Shown here piece after piece: positions 15,498-24,413 of a stretch of 64,000 nt of DNA. Origin of the DNA: Streptomyces leeuwenhoekii (lineage in GTDB: Bacteria > Actinomycetota > Actinomycetes > Streptomycetales > Streptomycetaceae); contig NZ_LN831790.1 of NCBI RefSeq assembly GCF_001013905.1, forward strand, positions 5,718,001 through 5,782,000, written 5' to 3'. The translations under genes and the position numbers were made by a program. Numbering within the stretch: position 1 is the stretch's first letter; each line of letters begins with the position of its first letter. The notes beneath the pieces are model-generated. The model was not told the origin of the DNA, searched no databases, and saw only the letters and a program-made list of their open reading frames with translations.

Positions 15498-16442
15498 CTA
15501 CCCGCGCAGGAAACCCGCGATTCCCTCGGCGATGCCCTGGGCCGCCTTCTGCCGCCAGGCCCCGCTGGTCAGCAGGGCGGCGTCCTGGCCGTCGCGCATG
15601 TTGCCGCACTCGATGAACACCTTGGGGACCTTCGAGAGGTTGAGGCCGCCGAGGTCGGTGCGCGTGACCAGTCCGGTGCCGCCGCCGACGTAGTCGGCCG
15701 GCGCGCTGCCGGTGACCCGCACGAAGCGTCCCGCGATGCGCTCGCCGAGGTCGCGGGAGGGGCCGGCGACGGCGCGGGTGTCGGCGGCGCCCGCGTGCAC
15801 CGCGCCGGGCAGGATGACGTGGAAGCCGCGGTTCCCGGCGGCCGAGCCGTCGGCGTGGATCGAGACCGCGGCGTCCGCCCGCGCCTCGTTGCCGATCCGC
15901 GCCCGCTCGTCCACGCACGGCCCGTACGGCCGGTCGCCGTCCTGCGTCAGCTTCACCGTGGCGCCCTGCCGCGTCAGCAGGTCGCGCAGCCGGTGCGCCA
16001 CGTCGAGGGTGAACGCCGCCTCGGTGTACCCGGCGTCGGTGGACGTCCCCGTCGTGTCGCACTCCTTGTGATGGGTACCGACGTCCACCGTGCGGTCGAT
16101 CTCGTCCGGGTACCGGAAGTTGCCCGGGTTGTGCCCCGGATCGACGACGACGACCTTCCCCTTCAGGGGCCCGGAGACGGCGGGCGCGGACGCGGTGGCG
16201 GGCGACGAGGCCCCTCCGGCGGGCTCCTTGGCGTCGTCCCCGCCGGCGGCGGGCGCGCTGGAGGACGGCACCGGCGCCGCCCGCTCCTCGCCGCCCCCGT
16301 CCCCGGGGCCGCCGACGGCCGCGTACACGCCCCACCCCAGCAGCGCGCCCGGCACCAGCGCGGCCAGCGCCACGGTCAGCGTGCGGCGCAGCGGGGAGCG
16401 GCGGGGCCGCGGAGGGTCGAAGTCCGGTCCTGTGTACGACAC
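15498..16442 (-). CDS. N-acetylmuramoyl-L-alanine amidase (Amidase_3), membrane-anchored
   Basis: 314 residues from GTG 16442 (MSYTGPDFDP-type start; an in-frame GTG at 16451 is the alternative). One membrane helix (about 24-45) and a Ser/Ala/Pro linker precede an Amidase_3 zinc domain: His of VVVDPGHNPG, Glu of GYTEAAFTL, His of AVSIHADGS and catalytic Glu of FIECGNMRD. It should cleave the lactyl-Ala bond in peptidoglycan outside the cell. The insert between PGHNPG and GYTEA with a CDTTGTSTD loop is common in actinomycete versions. Confidence 0.9.
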   Translation of the reverse strand: MSYTGPDFDPPRPRRSPLRRTLTVALAALVPGALLGWGVYAAVGGPGDGGGEERAAPVPSSSAPAAGGDDAKEPAGGASSPATASAPAVSGPLKGKVVVVDPGHNPGNFRYPDEIDRTVDVGTHHKECDTTGTSTDAGYTEAAFTLDVAHRLRDLLTRQGATVKLTQDGDRPYGPCVDERARIGNEARADAAVSIHADGSAAGNRGFHVILPGAVHAGAADTRAVAGPSRDLGERIAGRFVRVTGSAPADYVGGGTGLVTRTDLGGLNLSKVPKVFIECGNMRDGQDAALLTSGAWRQKAAQGIAEGIAGFLRG

Positions 16443-16559
16443 ATCCGCCACCCTAGCCGCCGTCCCAGGCGCCCGGAGGATCCGCGACGGCCGCCCGGGT
16501 GACGCGGGCGCTCCCGGCCCTCGGGCGCTCCCGGCCGCCCGGGCGGGAGCGCGGCGGTC

Positions 16560-17210
16560 TCAGATGCCCGCCCCGGTCCGCCGCAGCACCCGCAGCGAGT
16601 CCGTCGCCGAGACCTCGGTGAAGGCGCCGGAGGCCAGGGCCCTGAGGTAGACGCGGTAGGGGGCCTGGCCGGTGAACTCGTCTTCGGGGTCGGGGAAGAC
16701 GTCGTGGATGGCGAGGAGTCCGCCCTCGGCCAGGTGCGGGACCCAGCCCTCGTAGTCGGCGTTCGCGTGCTCGTCGGTGTGCCCGCCGTCGACGAAGACC
16801 AGGCCGACGGGGGAGTTCCAGACCGCGGCCACCTGGGGCGAGCGGCCGACGAGGGCCACGACGTTGTCCTCCAGGCCCGCGCGGTGCAGGGTGCGGCGGA
16901 AGGTGGGGAGCGTGTCCATCAGGCCGATCTCGGGGTCGACCGTCTCCGGGTCGTGGTAGTCCCAGCCGGGCTGCTGCTCCTCGCTGCCGCGGTGGTGGTC
17001 GACGGTGAGCGCGGTGACCCCGGCCCGGCGGGCCGCGTCGGCCAGCAGGATCGTGGACCGGCCGCAGTACGTGCCGACCTCCAGCAGCGGCAGCCCGAGC
17101 CGGCCCGCCTCCACGGCCGCCGCGTACAGCGCGAGCCCTTCGTGCGGGGGCATGAACCCCTTGGCGGCCTCGAACGCGGCCAGGATCTCGGGCTCGGGCG
17201 CCGCGGACAT
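16560..17210 (-). CDS. Class I SAM-dependent methyltransferase (Methyltransf_24 type)
   Basis: 216 residues. SAM motif LLEVGTYCGRSTILLA (about 41-56), acidic loop TALTVDHHRGSEEQQ, and VFVDGGHTDEHANADYEGW (about 137-155) followed by GGLLAIHDVF. This arrangement matches the Methyltransf_24/CmcI-like group, which often uses the Asp-Gly-Gly-His region for metal or substrate. ATG at 17210 with a GGCAGG site. It stands alone between the amidase and an MFS gene; substrate unknown. Confidence 0.87.
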   Translation of the reverse strand: MSAAPEPEILAAFEAAKGFMPPHEGLALYAAAVEAGRLGLPLLEVGTYCGRSTILLADAARRAGVTALTVDHHRGSEEQQPGWDYHDPETVDPEIGLMDTLPTFRRTLHRAGLEDNVVALVGRSPQVAAVWNSPVGLVFVDGGHTDEHANADYEGWVPHLAEGGLLAIHDVFPDPEDEFTGQAPYRVYLRALASGAFTEVSATDSLRVLRRTGAGI

Positions 17211-17369
17211 GGGGCCTGCCTTTCCGGGAGAGGCGTACGGACACGCCGTACGGCGGATGCCGTGGCGGGTGTGCCGTGGGAAGCGCTGTCGTGCGTGGTG
17301 GGCGCCCCTATGGTGCCGTACCCCCGGCCGGCGGGCGGCAGGGGGTACGGCGGTAGGGCGGCGGGGCCG

Positions 17370-19103
17370 TCAGGCGGAGACGGTCTCGCCCGGCAGGGAG
17401 AGGTCGAGGTCGACCGGGCGGTCGCCGGTGTGCGTCGCCGCGTGGGCGAGCGGGCCGTGGCCGGCGGCGCGGGCGGCCAGGACGTACGGGCCCCGGGCGG
17501 GGACGGCGAGGGTGTAACCGCCGTCGTCGGCGGAGAGCGTGGCGCCCGCCTGTCGGCCGTGACGGTCGATCAGGGTGACCTTGGCCCGGGCCACCGGGAC
17601 CCCCGCGGCGTCCAGCACCCGGCCGCGGAAGCCGCGCAGCACCTCCTCGGCGCCGGCCACGTGGGCGTCCTCCTCGCTGCTCGCGCGCAACTGGAGCCGG
17701 GCGGCCGGGCGCTGCCGGGGCAGGAAGAGGGCGAGGACCAGGCCGACGGCGACGGCGGCGGTCGCGATCAGGAAGGAGACGCGGAAGCCGTGCATGGTGG
17801 GGACGGCGACCCCGCCGACGTCGTGCGCCGTGTTGGCCAGGACCATGCCGATGACGGCGCTCGACACCGAGGTGCCGATGGAGCGCATGAGGGTGTTCAG
17901 GCCGTTGGCCGCGCCGGTCTCGGAGGCCGGGACCGCGCCGATGATCAGGGCCGGCAGGGACGAGTAGGCGAGGCCGATGCCGGCGCCCAGCACCACGGAG
18001 GTGATGACGGTCTGCCAGGCGGCGTCCATCAGGCCGAGGCCGCCGCCGTACCCGAGGGCGATGACCAGCAGGCCGATGATGAGGGTGGTGCGCGGGCCGT
18101 AGCGGGCGGACAGCCGGGCGTACACGGGCGCCGTGAACATCATCGTCAGGCCCAGCGGGGCCACGCACAGACCCGCGACCACCATCGACCGGCCGAGACC
18201 GTAGCCGGTGGCGGCGGGGAGCTGGAGGAGCTGGGGCAGGACGAGGGAGACCACGTAGAAGCTGACGCCGACCATGATGGAGGCGAGGTTGGTCAGCAGG
18301 ACCTCGCGGCGGGCGGTGGTGCGCAGGTCGACCAGGGGCGCGGCCAGGCGCAGCTCCATCAGGCCCCACAGCAGCAGGACCACGACGGCCGCGGCGAACA
18401 GGCCGAGCGTGGTGCCCGACCCCCAGCCCCAGTCGCTGCCCTTGGTGACCGGCAGCAACAGCAGCACCAGGCCCGCGGTGAGGCCGAGCGCGCCCGGCAG
18501 GTCGAAGGAGCCCCGGGCGCGCAGCGGGGACTCCGGTACGGCGAGCAGGGTGAGGACGATGGCCACGGCGCCCAGGCCCGCGGCGCCGTAGAAGAGGACG
18601 TGCCAGTCGGTGTTCTGCGCCACCAGCGCCGCGGCGGGCAGCGCCAGGCCGCCGCCGACGCCGATCGAGGAGCTCATCAGCGCCATCGCCGAACCGAGCC
18701 GTTCACGGGGCAGCATGTCCCGCATCAGGCCGATGCCGAGCGGGATGGCGCCCATGGCGAAGCCCTGGAGCGTGCGTCCGGCGATCATCGTCAGAAGCTG
18801 GCTGGTGAGGGCGCTGACCAGCGCGCCGACGACCATCACCGCCAGGCTGAGGATCAGCATGCGCCGCTTGCCGTAGAGGTCGCCGAGACGGCCCATGATC
18901 GGGGTGGCCACGGCACCCGACAGCAGGGTCGAGGTCAGTACCCAGGTGGCGTTGCTGGGCGAGGTGTCCAGAAGCTGGGGAAGGTCCTTGACGACCGGGA
19001 CGAGCAGGGTCTGCATCACCGCGACGACGATGCCCGCGAAGGCGAGCACGGGGACGACGGCGCCGGCTCGCCGGGCGGGGCGGTCGGTCGTCGAGAGCGT
19101 CAT
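17370..19103 (-). CDS. DHA2-type MFS transporter fused to a carboxypeptidase-regulatory-like domain
   Basis: 577 residues. The second ATG (19103) is chosen because GGAGG lies 8 nt upstream of it but only 2 nt from ATG 19109. Residues 1 to about 475 form a 14-helix drug:H+ antiporter with the loop motif GRLGDLYGKRRML. After a charged linker (RASSEEDAHVAGAEE) residues about 490-577 form a beta-sandwich: GFRGRVLDAAGVPVARAKV, then DDGGYTLAVPARGPYVL, the hallmark of carboxypeptidase regulatory-like domains. With 14 helices both termini should be cytosolic, an unusual place for this usually extracellular domain. Confidence 0.87.
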   Translation of the reverse strand: MTLSTTDRPARRAGAVVPVLAFAGIVVAVMQTLLVPVVKDLPQLLDTSPSNATWVLTSTLLSGAVATPIMGRLGDLYGKRRMLILSLAVMVVGALVSALTSQLLTMIAGRTLQGFAMGAIPLGIGLMRDMLPRERLGSAMALMSSSIGVGGGLALPAAALVAQNTDWHVLFYGAAGLGAVAIVLTLLAVPESPLRARGSFDLPGALGLTAGLVLLLLPVTKGSDWGWGSGTTLGLFAAAVVVLLLWGLMELRLAAPLVDLRTTARREVLLTNLASIMVGVSFYVVSLVLPQLLQLPAATGYGLGRSMVVAGLCVAPLGLTMMFTAPVYARLSARYGPRTTLIIGLLVIALGYGGGLGLMDAAWQTVITSVVLGAGIGLAYSSLPALIIGAVPASETGAANGLNTLMRSIGTSVSSAVIGMVLANTAHDVGGVAVPTMHGFRVSFLIATAAVAVGLVLALFLPRQRPAARLQLRASSEEDAHVAGAEEVLRGFRGRVLDAAGVPVARAKVTLIDRHGRQAGATLSADDGGYTLAVPARGPYVLAARAAGHGPLAHAATHTGDRPVDLDLSLPGETVSA

Positions 19104-19284
19104 ATACATGGCCTCCGGGCCGGAAGGGACGGCTGGGTCGGATGGTCGTGATCAGGCCGCCGACGGAAGGCCGGCGGGATACGTGCAGCATGAACCCCGT
19201 GCGCCGGGGCAACTATTCCGTTGCTTTGGCACCCTAATGAATTCTTGACCGTTCCATGAAAATCTGATGATCGGTCAGGGCGGT

Positions 19285-19430
19285 CGGGGGCAGCAGGGGG
19301 CAGCAGGGGGCGGGCGGAGGCAGGAGGGGGCAAGAGGGGTCAGGAGGGGTCAGGAGGGGGCGGAAGAGGGGCTGAAGAGGGGCGGGAGGAGGCAGCGGAG
19401 GGCGGGGGAAGGGCGGGGAGCAGGGCGTGG
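19285..19430 (+). repeat. Polypurine, G-run-rich degenerate repeat
   Basis: A strongly purine-biased strand with repeats such as cagcaggggg (twice), caggagggg (three times) and ggcggga/ggcggggag variants. Many runs of four or five G suggest G-quadruplex or triplex potential. It lies in the 411-bp gap between two divergent MFS genes; no gene is seen in that gap. Confidence 0.6.
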
Positions 19431-19514
19431 GGGCGGTCGCCGGGACCTACGTCCCCCGGCCCAGGACCCCGTGCGGCGAAATGCCGATGCAAGGAGCGCG
19501 AGCCGGTTGAGACC

Positions 19515-20966
19515 ATGACCCCCATGCTGGAAACCGCCGACACCACCGCCCGCGTGTCCCGCCGCGGCGCGCCGCCCACCTGGCTGGTCGTGACGCTCGC
19601 CTGCGCCGGGCAGTTCCTCGTCGTCCTCGACGTCTCGGTCGTCAACGTCGCCCTGCCGTCGATGCGGACCGATCTCGGGCTGAGCGGCCCGGGACTGCAG
19701 TGGGTGGTGAACGCCTACGCCATCGCCTTCGCCGGGTTCATGCTGTTCGGCGGCCGGGCCGGCGACCTGTACGGCCGCAAGCGGATGTTCCTGGCCGGGC
19801 TCGGGCTGTTCACGCTGGCCTCGCTCGGCGGCGGACTGGCCCAGGAGGGCTGGCACTTGCTGGCGGCCCGCGCGGTGCAGGGGCTCGGCGCCGCCGTGCT
19901 GGCCCCCTCGACGCTGACGATCCTCACCGCGGCCGTGCCCGAAGGCCCGGCCCGGGCACGGGCCATCGCGACATGGACCGCGGTCGGCGCGGGCGGCGGC
20001 GCCGCCGGCGGACTGGTCGGCGGGGCGCTGGTGGACGGGCTGTCGTGGCGCTGGGTGCTGCTGATCAACGTGCCGGTGGGCGTGGTGGTGCTGCTCGGCT
20101 CCCTGCTCCGGCTCCCGGAGAGCCGCGCGGGCGACGGGCGGCGGCTGGACCTGCCCGGCGCGCTGCTGGTGACGGCGGGCCTGGCGACCCTGGCGTACGG
20201 CATCTCGCAGACCGAGGCGCGGGGGTGGACGGCCGCCGCCGCGCTGCTGCCGCTGGCGGCCGGCCTCACCCTCATCGGGCTGTTCCTCGCCGTCGAGGCG
20301 CGCACGGCGGCGCCGCTGATGCCGCTCGGGCTGCTGCGGGTGCGCGCGGTGGCCTCGGCGAACGCGGCGATGTTCCTGTGCGGCTCGGCCATGTTCTCCA
20401 TGTGGTACTTCATGACCCTGTACGCGCAGAACGTGCTCGGCTACAGCCCCCTGGAGGCCGGGTTCGCCCTGGTGCCGAGCTCGCTGGCCGTCGTACTGGG
20501 CTCCAAGCTGGCGCCCCGCTTCATGGCGGTGACCGGGGAGCGGAACCTGGCGGCGCTGGGGACGCTGGTCGCGGCGGTCGGCTTCGGCTGGCAGTCGGCG
20601 ATGAGCGCGGACGGGGCCTACCTGACCTCGATCATGATCCCCGGCATCCTCATGATGCTCGGCGCGGGGCTCGCCGCGACCCCGCTGGCGGCCCTGGCCA
20701 CCTCCGGAGCGGCGCCCGGGGAGGCCGGACTGGTGTCGGGCCTGGTCAACACCTCCCGCACGATGGGCGGCTCGCTCGGGCTCGCCGTCCTGTCGACGGT
20801 GGCGGCCTCGCGCTCGGCGGGCAGCGACACACCGCAGGCGCTCACCCAGGGGTACGCGCTGGCGTTCCGCACCGGGGCGGCAGTACTGGTGGCCGGGGCG
20901 CTGCTGATGTGGCTCTGGCTGCCCCGGCGCACCGCCGCGAACGCGGGTGAGAGCGGCCCGGCGTGA
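19515..20966 (+). CDS. DHA2-type MFS drug efflux transporter
   Basis: 483 residues, 14 predicted helices. N-terminal LVVLDVSVVNVALPSM (motif D1 of 14-helix exporters), loop GGRAGDLYGRKRMF (about 76-89) and the motif C region TWTAVGAGGGAAGGLVGG are clear. It should export drugs using the proton gradient. ATG 19515 (or ATG 19524) has only a weak nearby ribosome site; AAGGAG is about 17 nt upstream. Divergent from the other MFS gene across the polypurine tract. Confidence 0.88.
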   Translation: MTPMLETADTTARVSRRGAPPTWLVVTLACAGQFLVVLDVSVVNVALPSMRTDLGLSGPGLQWVVNAYAIAFAGFMLFGGRAGDLYGRKRMFLAGLGLFTLASLGGGLAQEGWHLLAARAVQGLGAAVLAPSTLTILTAAVPEGPARARAIATWTAVGAGGGAAGGLVGGALVDGLSWRWVLLINVPVGVVVLLGSLLRLPESRAGDGRRLDLPGALLVTAGLATLAYGISQTEARGWTAAAALLPLAAGLTLIGLFLAVEARTAAPLMPLGLLRVRAVASANAAMFLCGSAMFSMWYFMTLYAQNVLGYSPLEAGFALVPSSLAVVLGSKLAPRFMAVTGERNLAALGTLVAAVGFGWQSAMSADGAYLTSIMIPGILMMLGAGLAATPLAALATSGAAPGEAGLVSGLVNTSRTMGGSLGLAVLSTVAASRSAGSDTPQALTQGYALAFRTGAAVLVAGALLMWLWLPRRTAANAGESGPA

Positions 20967-20989
20967 GGCGGCCGGGCGTCCACCCCGCG

Positions 20990-21115
20990 CGGCCTTCGCC
21001 GTGGCGGGCGCAGGGCGCAGGGCATGGGGCGTAGGGCGCATACAGCAGACGTACGGCGCATGGCGTATACAGAGGGCCGTTGCAGAGAGCCGTAGCCGGG
21101 AGCGGACACGCCCCG
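20990..21115 (+). repeat. Short imperfect repeats around gcgcatac/gcgtatac
   Basis: The 191-bp gap before the MaoC gene is filled by degenerate units: gcagggcgcagggcat, gcgtagggcgcatacagcag, gtacggcgcatggcgtatacag. They look like slippage products. No gene is seen here apart from the ribosome site of the next one. Confidence 0.5.
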
Positions 21116-21157
21116 GCTGTCGCCCGTCGCCCGTCGCCCGCCGGCCCGAGGAGGCCC

Positions 21158-22015
21158 ATGCCCGTCGACGCAGCCACCGCGCTCGCCGCCGCCCCCACCT
21201 CCGGGCGGATCGCCTGGGGCCCCGATGACGTGCAGCTCTACCACCTGGCCATCGGCGCCGGGGTGCCCGCGACCGACCCCCGTGAGCTGCGCTACACCCT
21301 GGAGTCCCGGCTGCACGTCCTGCCGTCCTTCGCCACCGTGGCGGGCGGCGGCCCGCCCGGTGTGATCCGGGGACTGTCCGTGCCGGGCGTCGACGTGGAC
21401 CTGACCCGCGTGCTGCACGCCGGGCAGTCGCTCACGGTGCACCGCCCGATCCCGGCCGGCGGTGCCGCGACCGCCGTCTCCCGGGTCACCGCCGTCCACG
21501 ACAAGGGCACGGCGGCCCTGCTGGTGCTGCGCACGGAGGCCGCCGACGGCGACGGCCCGCTGTGGACCGAGGAGGCGCACATCCATGTACGCGGGGAAGG
21601 CGGCTGGGGCGGCGACCGCGGACCGTCCGGCCGTCTCCCCGCGCCCGCCGGCCCGCCCGACGAGGTCGTGGAGCGGCCCGTCCGCGAGGACCAGGCCCTG
21701 CTGTACCGCCTCACCGGCGACCGCAACCCGCTGCACGCCGACCCGGACTTCGCCGCCCGCGCCGGGTTCGCCCGGCCCGTGCTGCACGGGCTGTGCACCT
21801 ACGGCATGGCGCTGAAGGCGGCCGTCGACACGGTGCTGGACGCGGACGTCGGCCGTGTCCGGTCGTACACCACCCGATTCGCCGGGGTCGCGTACCCGGG
21901 GGAGACGCTGCGGGTGCGCATGTGGCGGCGGGAGGGACGGATCCGGCTGGCGGTGACCGCCGTCGAACGGGACGACGCCCCGGTCCTCGCCGACACCGTC
22001 GTCGAGCACGACTGA
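21158..22015 (+). CDS. MaoC-like (R)-specific enoyl-CoA hydratase
   Basis: 285 residues with two hot-dog domains. ATG 21158 follows GAGGAGG at 4 nt. The C-terminal domain has the hydratase-2 motif YRLTGDRNPLHADPDFA (about 190-206; catalytic Asp and His) and GFARPVLHGLCTYG. The N-terminal hot-dog (VQLYHLAIGAG, LPSFATV) lacks a full motif and is the usual degenerate half of the 17-beta-HSD4-like family. It should hydrate trans-2-enoyl-CoA in fatty-acid or steroid beta-oxidation. Confidence 0.9.
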   Translation: MPVDAATALAAAPTSGRIAWGPDDVQLYHLAIGAGVPATDPRELRYTLESRLHVLPSFATVAGGGPPGVIRGLSVPGVDVDLTRVLHAGQSLTVHRPIPAGGAATAVSRVTAVHDKGTAALLVLRTEAADGDGPLWTEEAHIHVRGEGGWGGDRGPSGRLPAPAGPPDEVVERPVREDQALLYRLTGDRNPLHADPDFAARAGFARPVLHGLCTYGMALKAAVDTVLDADVGRVRSYTTRFAGVAYPGETLRVRMWRREGRIRLAVTAVERDDAPVLADTVVEHD

Positions 22016-22033
22016 CGACCCGGTGCCCGGACG

Positions 22034-22085
22034 ACACGGCAGCGGCCCCGCCCGTCGCGAGTGACGGGCGGGGCCGCTGCCGTGT
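22034..22085. terminator. Perfect 23-bp hairpin terminator
   Basis: Arms 22034-22056 and 22063-22085 are perfect reverse complements over 23 bp, with a 6-nt loop (gcgagt). It sits between the MaoC gene and the convergent small gene at 22098-22265, so it can stop transcription from both sides. No U tract. Confidence 0.88.
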
Positions 22086-22097
22086 GTCCCGGCGACC

Positions 22098-22265
22098 TCA
22101 GGCCACCGTGCCGGCCTCCTGGGTCGGCTTGCGGTGACGGCCCCGCGGGGCCGTCTCACGGTCCTGGCTGGAGACCGGGCCACGGTGCCGGCCACGGCCG
22201 GCGGCGATCTCCTGAACGTCGGCACCGTCGGCCCTCGTCGACTGGTTCGTGCTGGCGTCGCTCAT
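22098..22265 (-). CDS. Small basic protein with twin RGRHR motifs (55 aa)
   Basis: A 56-codon frame on the minus strand, below usual length cut-offs. ATG 22265 has GGGGTGAG 9 nt upstream. The product begins MSDASTNQSTRADGADVQ and has two similar blocks, AAGRGRHRGPVSSQD and APRGRHRKPTQEA, so it is basic, hydrophilic and probably disordered. Codon third positions are mostly G/C, supporting coding. It is flanked by the perfect terminator downstream and by an AT-richer promoter region upstream (tagtgta-free but with GAAAGATCATG). Function unknown; nucleic-acid binding is possible from charge. Confidence 0.72.
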   Translation of the reverse strand: MSDASTNQSTRADGADVQEIAAGRGRHRGPVSSQDRETAPRGRHRKPTQEAGTVA

Positions 22266-22364
22266 CGGAAGGAACTCACCCCGTCAAAACATGATCTTTC
22301 CTACGGCCGGGCGAGTGTAACCGGCACACCTCCGCCCGAATCCAGACGGCCGCGCCAACCGGCA

Positions 22365-24227
22365 CTAGTTCGTTACAAGCCGCCCCAACGGCGCCTGTTG
22401 CAGCGGCACCGGGCGCGCTCCCGCCACCCCTATCGGAAGACCGGGGTCCGCCTCCGTGAACACGTCGGGTGCCACGTCCCCGAAGCCGGCCGGCGCGACG
22501 CGCGCGAACACGGTGGGTGCCGGCCGGACGCCCGCGCAGGCTCCGGCGGCCGGGTGCCCGCCGGGTGCGGCTGTCGCGTACCCGGTCGGCGCGGGCTGCC
22601 GCGCGAACCCGTCCGGGGCCGCCTGCGGGTGCGCCGCCGACGCCGGCCGCGCGCCCGCGGCGCCGGGCGGGACGTCCGCGGTGCCGGGTACGCCCGCGGT
22701 GGGCCCGCCGGGCGTCGTCTTCACGTATCCGGGCGGCGCCGGCCGCGCGAATCCGACCGGAGGGACGCCCCCGCCCCCGCCCGGTGCGGCCTCCCGGCCC
22801 CCGCCCGCTGCGGTGTCTCCGCCTGCGCCGGGCACGGGCGGCCACGCCCCCCGGGCCGACGGCGACCGCGTGCCGCCCCGGACCGGTTCGCCCGGGCCCA
22901 CACCGCCTTCCCACCCCGCGTTCCCTCCACGGGCCGCGTGCCTTTCCCACGCCGCGTTCCGGTCCCGGCCCGGATGGCCGTCCCGGCCCGGACCGCCGTC
23001 CCGGGCGGGAGAGCCGTCCCGCACCGGACGGTCCTCCCGCACCGGACGGTCTTCCCGCACCGGACGGTCCTCCCGCCCGTCGCCCGCGGCCGGCCCTCCG
23101 GTGCCCGAAAGGTCCGCGCGGCCTCGGCCCGCTGCACCGGTGCCCGGGGCCGCGGGCCGGGACGGGCGCGCTTCCCGGTCCGCCTTGCCGGGCAGGTCCG
23201 CCCGGGGCGCGGGAACCGCCGGACGCGCCAGGCCGCACGGCACCGCGGCCGTGGCGTACGGCAGGCACAGGGCCCCGTCCGGCGTCCACGCACCGGCCCC
23301 CGCCAGCCACCCCTCGGGTGCCGGAAGGTGGTGCATCCGCCGATCGGCGGGCCGCCAGACCCCGACCCAGCTGCCGAACCGGCCGTCGACGCGCAGCGCC
23401 ACCGCGCAGCTCTCCGGCGTCAGCGCCTGACCGGGCTGGATCGCGAACGGCGTGACCACGCAGTCCGGCAGCCGCAGGCACTCCGGGAAGCGGACCGGCA
23501 GGGTGCTGCCCAGCACCCCCCACCCCAGCCAGGGCTGTCCGGGCGAGGGCGCGTCGGAACGGACCAGCAGCAGCCCGCTGTCCGGGTCGGCCAGCAGGAC
23601 CCGGTCGTCGCTGTCGGGGGTGATCTGCAGCAGCGGTGAGACCTCGCCGCCGCGCGCCAGATCCACCACGACCGACTTGGTGCACCCGCCCGACCGCCGG
23701 TCCAGGGCCAGCATCCGCTCGGTGCGGTCCAGCCACATGCCGCCCGTGCAGCGCCCGGGGATCTCGGCCAGCTTCTCCGGTCCGAAGGGGCCGCCCGCCA
23801 CCAGCCACACCGCCGTCGTGTGCCGGCCGGTGGCCAGGGCGTAGGCCCGCGCGCCGCCCGGGGCCGGCGGCAGCAGCCGCAGACGGGTGCCCTCGGGGCA
23901 CACCACGGCGCCGAGCGGCAGCTCCCCGGTGCCGGGCCCGGTCGGGTACAGCAGCGCGAAGACATGCCGCCCGGCCGCCACCCGGTGGACCAGGACCCGG
24001 CCGTCGCCCATCGGCTGCACCTCGGTGCCTGGCTCCTCCGGCTGGTGGGCGGGCAGCGGCACCGCGTACGGCTCCGGCCCGTCCAGCGTCCAGCGCTCCG
24101 GGTACCAGCAGCCGCCGCTCAGGGCGAGGCGGGCGGCGTAGGCACCGTCGGCGGTCAGAGCACAGCCCGCCGGTGGCGCCGTGTCGTCCTCAGGGTCCGC
24201 CGACGTCTCGATGGCACAGACCGTCAT
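22365..24227 (-). CDS. Large protein with conserved N-terminal domain and Pro/Gly/Arg repeat tail
   Basis: 620 residues. ATG 24227 is set by an ideal AGGAGGTGA ribosome site 6 nt upstream; an ATG at 24302 is rejected. Residues 1 to about 330 are globular, with several cysteines and repeated beta-like segments (GCALTADGAYAARLAL, RVLVHRVAAGRHVFALLY, MWLDRTERMLALDRRSGG), perhaps a propeller. After that comes low complexity: four REDRPV/RDRPV-type units near 425, then degenerate 20-residue units (VGFARPAPPGYVKTTPGG, DGFARQPAPTGYATAAPGG). No signal peptide. I do not recognise it. Confidence 0.75.
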   Translation of the reverse strand: MTVCAIETSADPEDDTAPPAGCALTADGAYAARLALSGGCWYPERWTLDGPEPYAVPLPAHQPEEPGTEVQPMGDGRVLVHRVAAGRHVFALLYPTGPGTGELPLGAVVCPEGTRLRLLPPAPGGARAYALATGRHTTAVWLVAGGPFGPEKLAEIPGRCTGGMWLDRTERMLALDRRSGGCTKSVVVDLARGGEVSPLLQITPDSDDRVLLADPDSGLLLVRSDAPSPGQPWLGWGVLGSTLPVRFPECLRLPDCVVTPFAIQPGQALTPESCAVALRVDGRFGSWVGVWRPADRRMHHLPAPEGWLAGAGAWTPDGALCLPYATAAVPCGLARPAVPAPRADLPGKADREARPSRPAAPGTGAAGRGRADLSGTGGPAAGDGREDRPVREDRPVREDRPVRDGSPARDGGPGRDGHPGRDRNAAWERHAARGGNAGWEGGVGPGEPVRGGTRSPSARGAWPPVPGAGGDTAAGGGREAAPGGGGGVPPVGFARPAPPGYVKTTPGGPTAGVPGTADVPPGAAGARPASAAHPQAAPDGFARQPAPTGYATAAPGGHPAAGACAGVRPAPTVFARVAPAGFGDVAPDVFTEADPGLPIGVAGARPVPLQQAPLGRLVTN

Positions 24228-24400
24228 CGTTCGGTCACCTCCTGTGACGAAGCTAGTTTCGCACGCTCGGGTGTGACGGCGGCGGTCGTCCGCTTCACAC
24301 ATATGGGTGGCCCGGCGATGGTTCGCCTGAGGAGCCGAGGGCGGCTGTGCTGCGCCGGCCCGGCCCGCCGGTACCGGTACAACGGCGCAGAACAGGCAGG

Positions 24401-24406
24401 TAGCCT
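24401..24406 (+). promoter_or_regulatory. -10 box (TAGCCT) of a leaderless Nif3 transcript
   Basis: TAGCCT ends 7 nt before the GTG at 24414, which has no ribosome site, so transcription should begin at or next to the start codon. No clear -35 box is seen. Confidence 0.5.
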
Positions 24407-24413
24407 TGCTCCC

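Noticed and set aside
22265..22360. Consensus -35/-10 promoter for the 55-aa gene
   Set aside because: TTACAC and TAGGAA are present but spaced 11 bp apart; no confident promoter can be stated.
22456..23455. Long plus-strand frames opposite the Pro/Gly-rich gene
   Set aside because: Repetitive Pro/Arg composition, no ribosome site, and the minus-strand gene has a perfect one; they are shadows of high-GC third positions.
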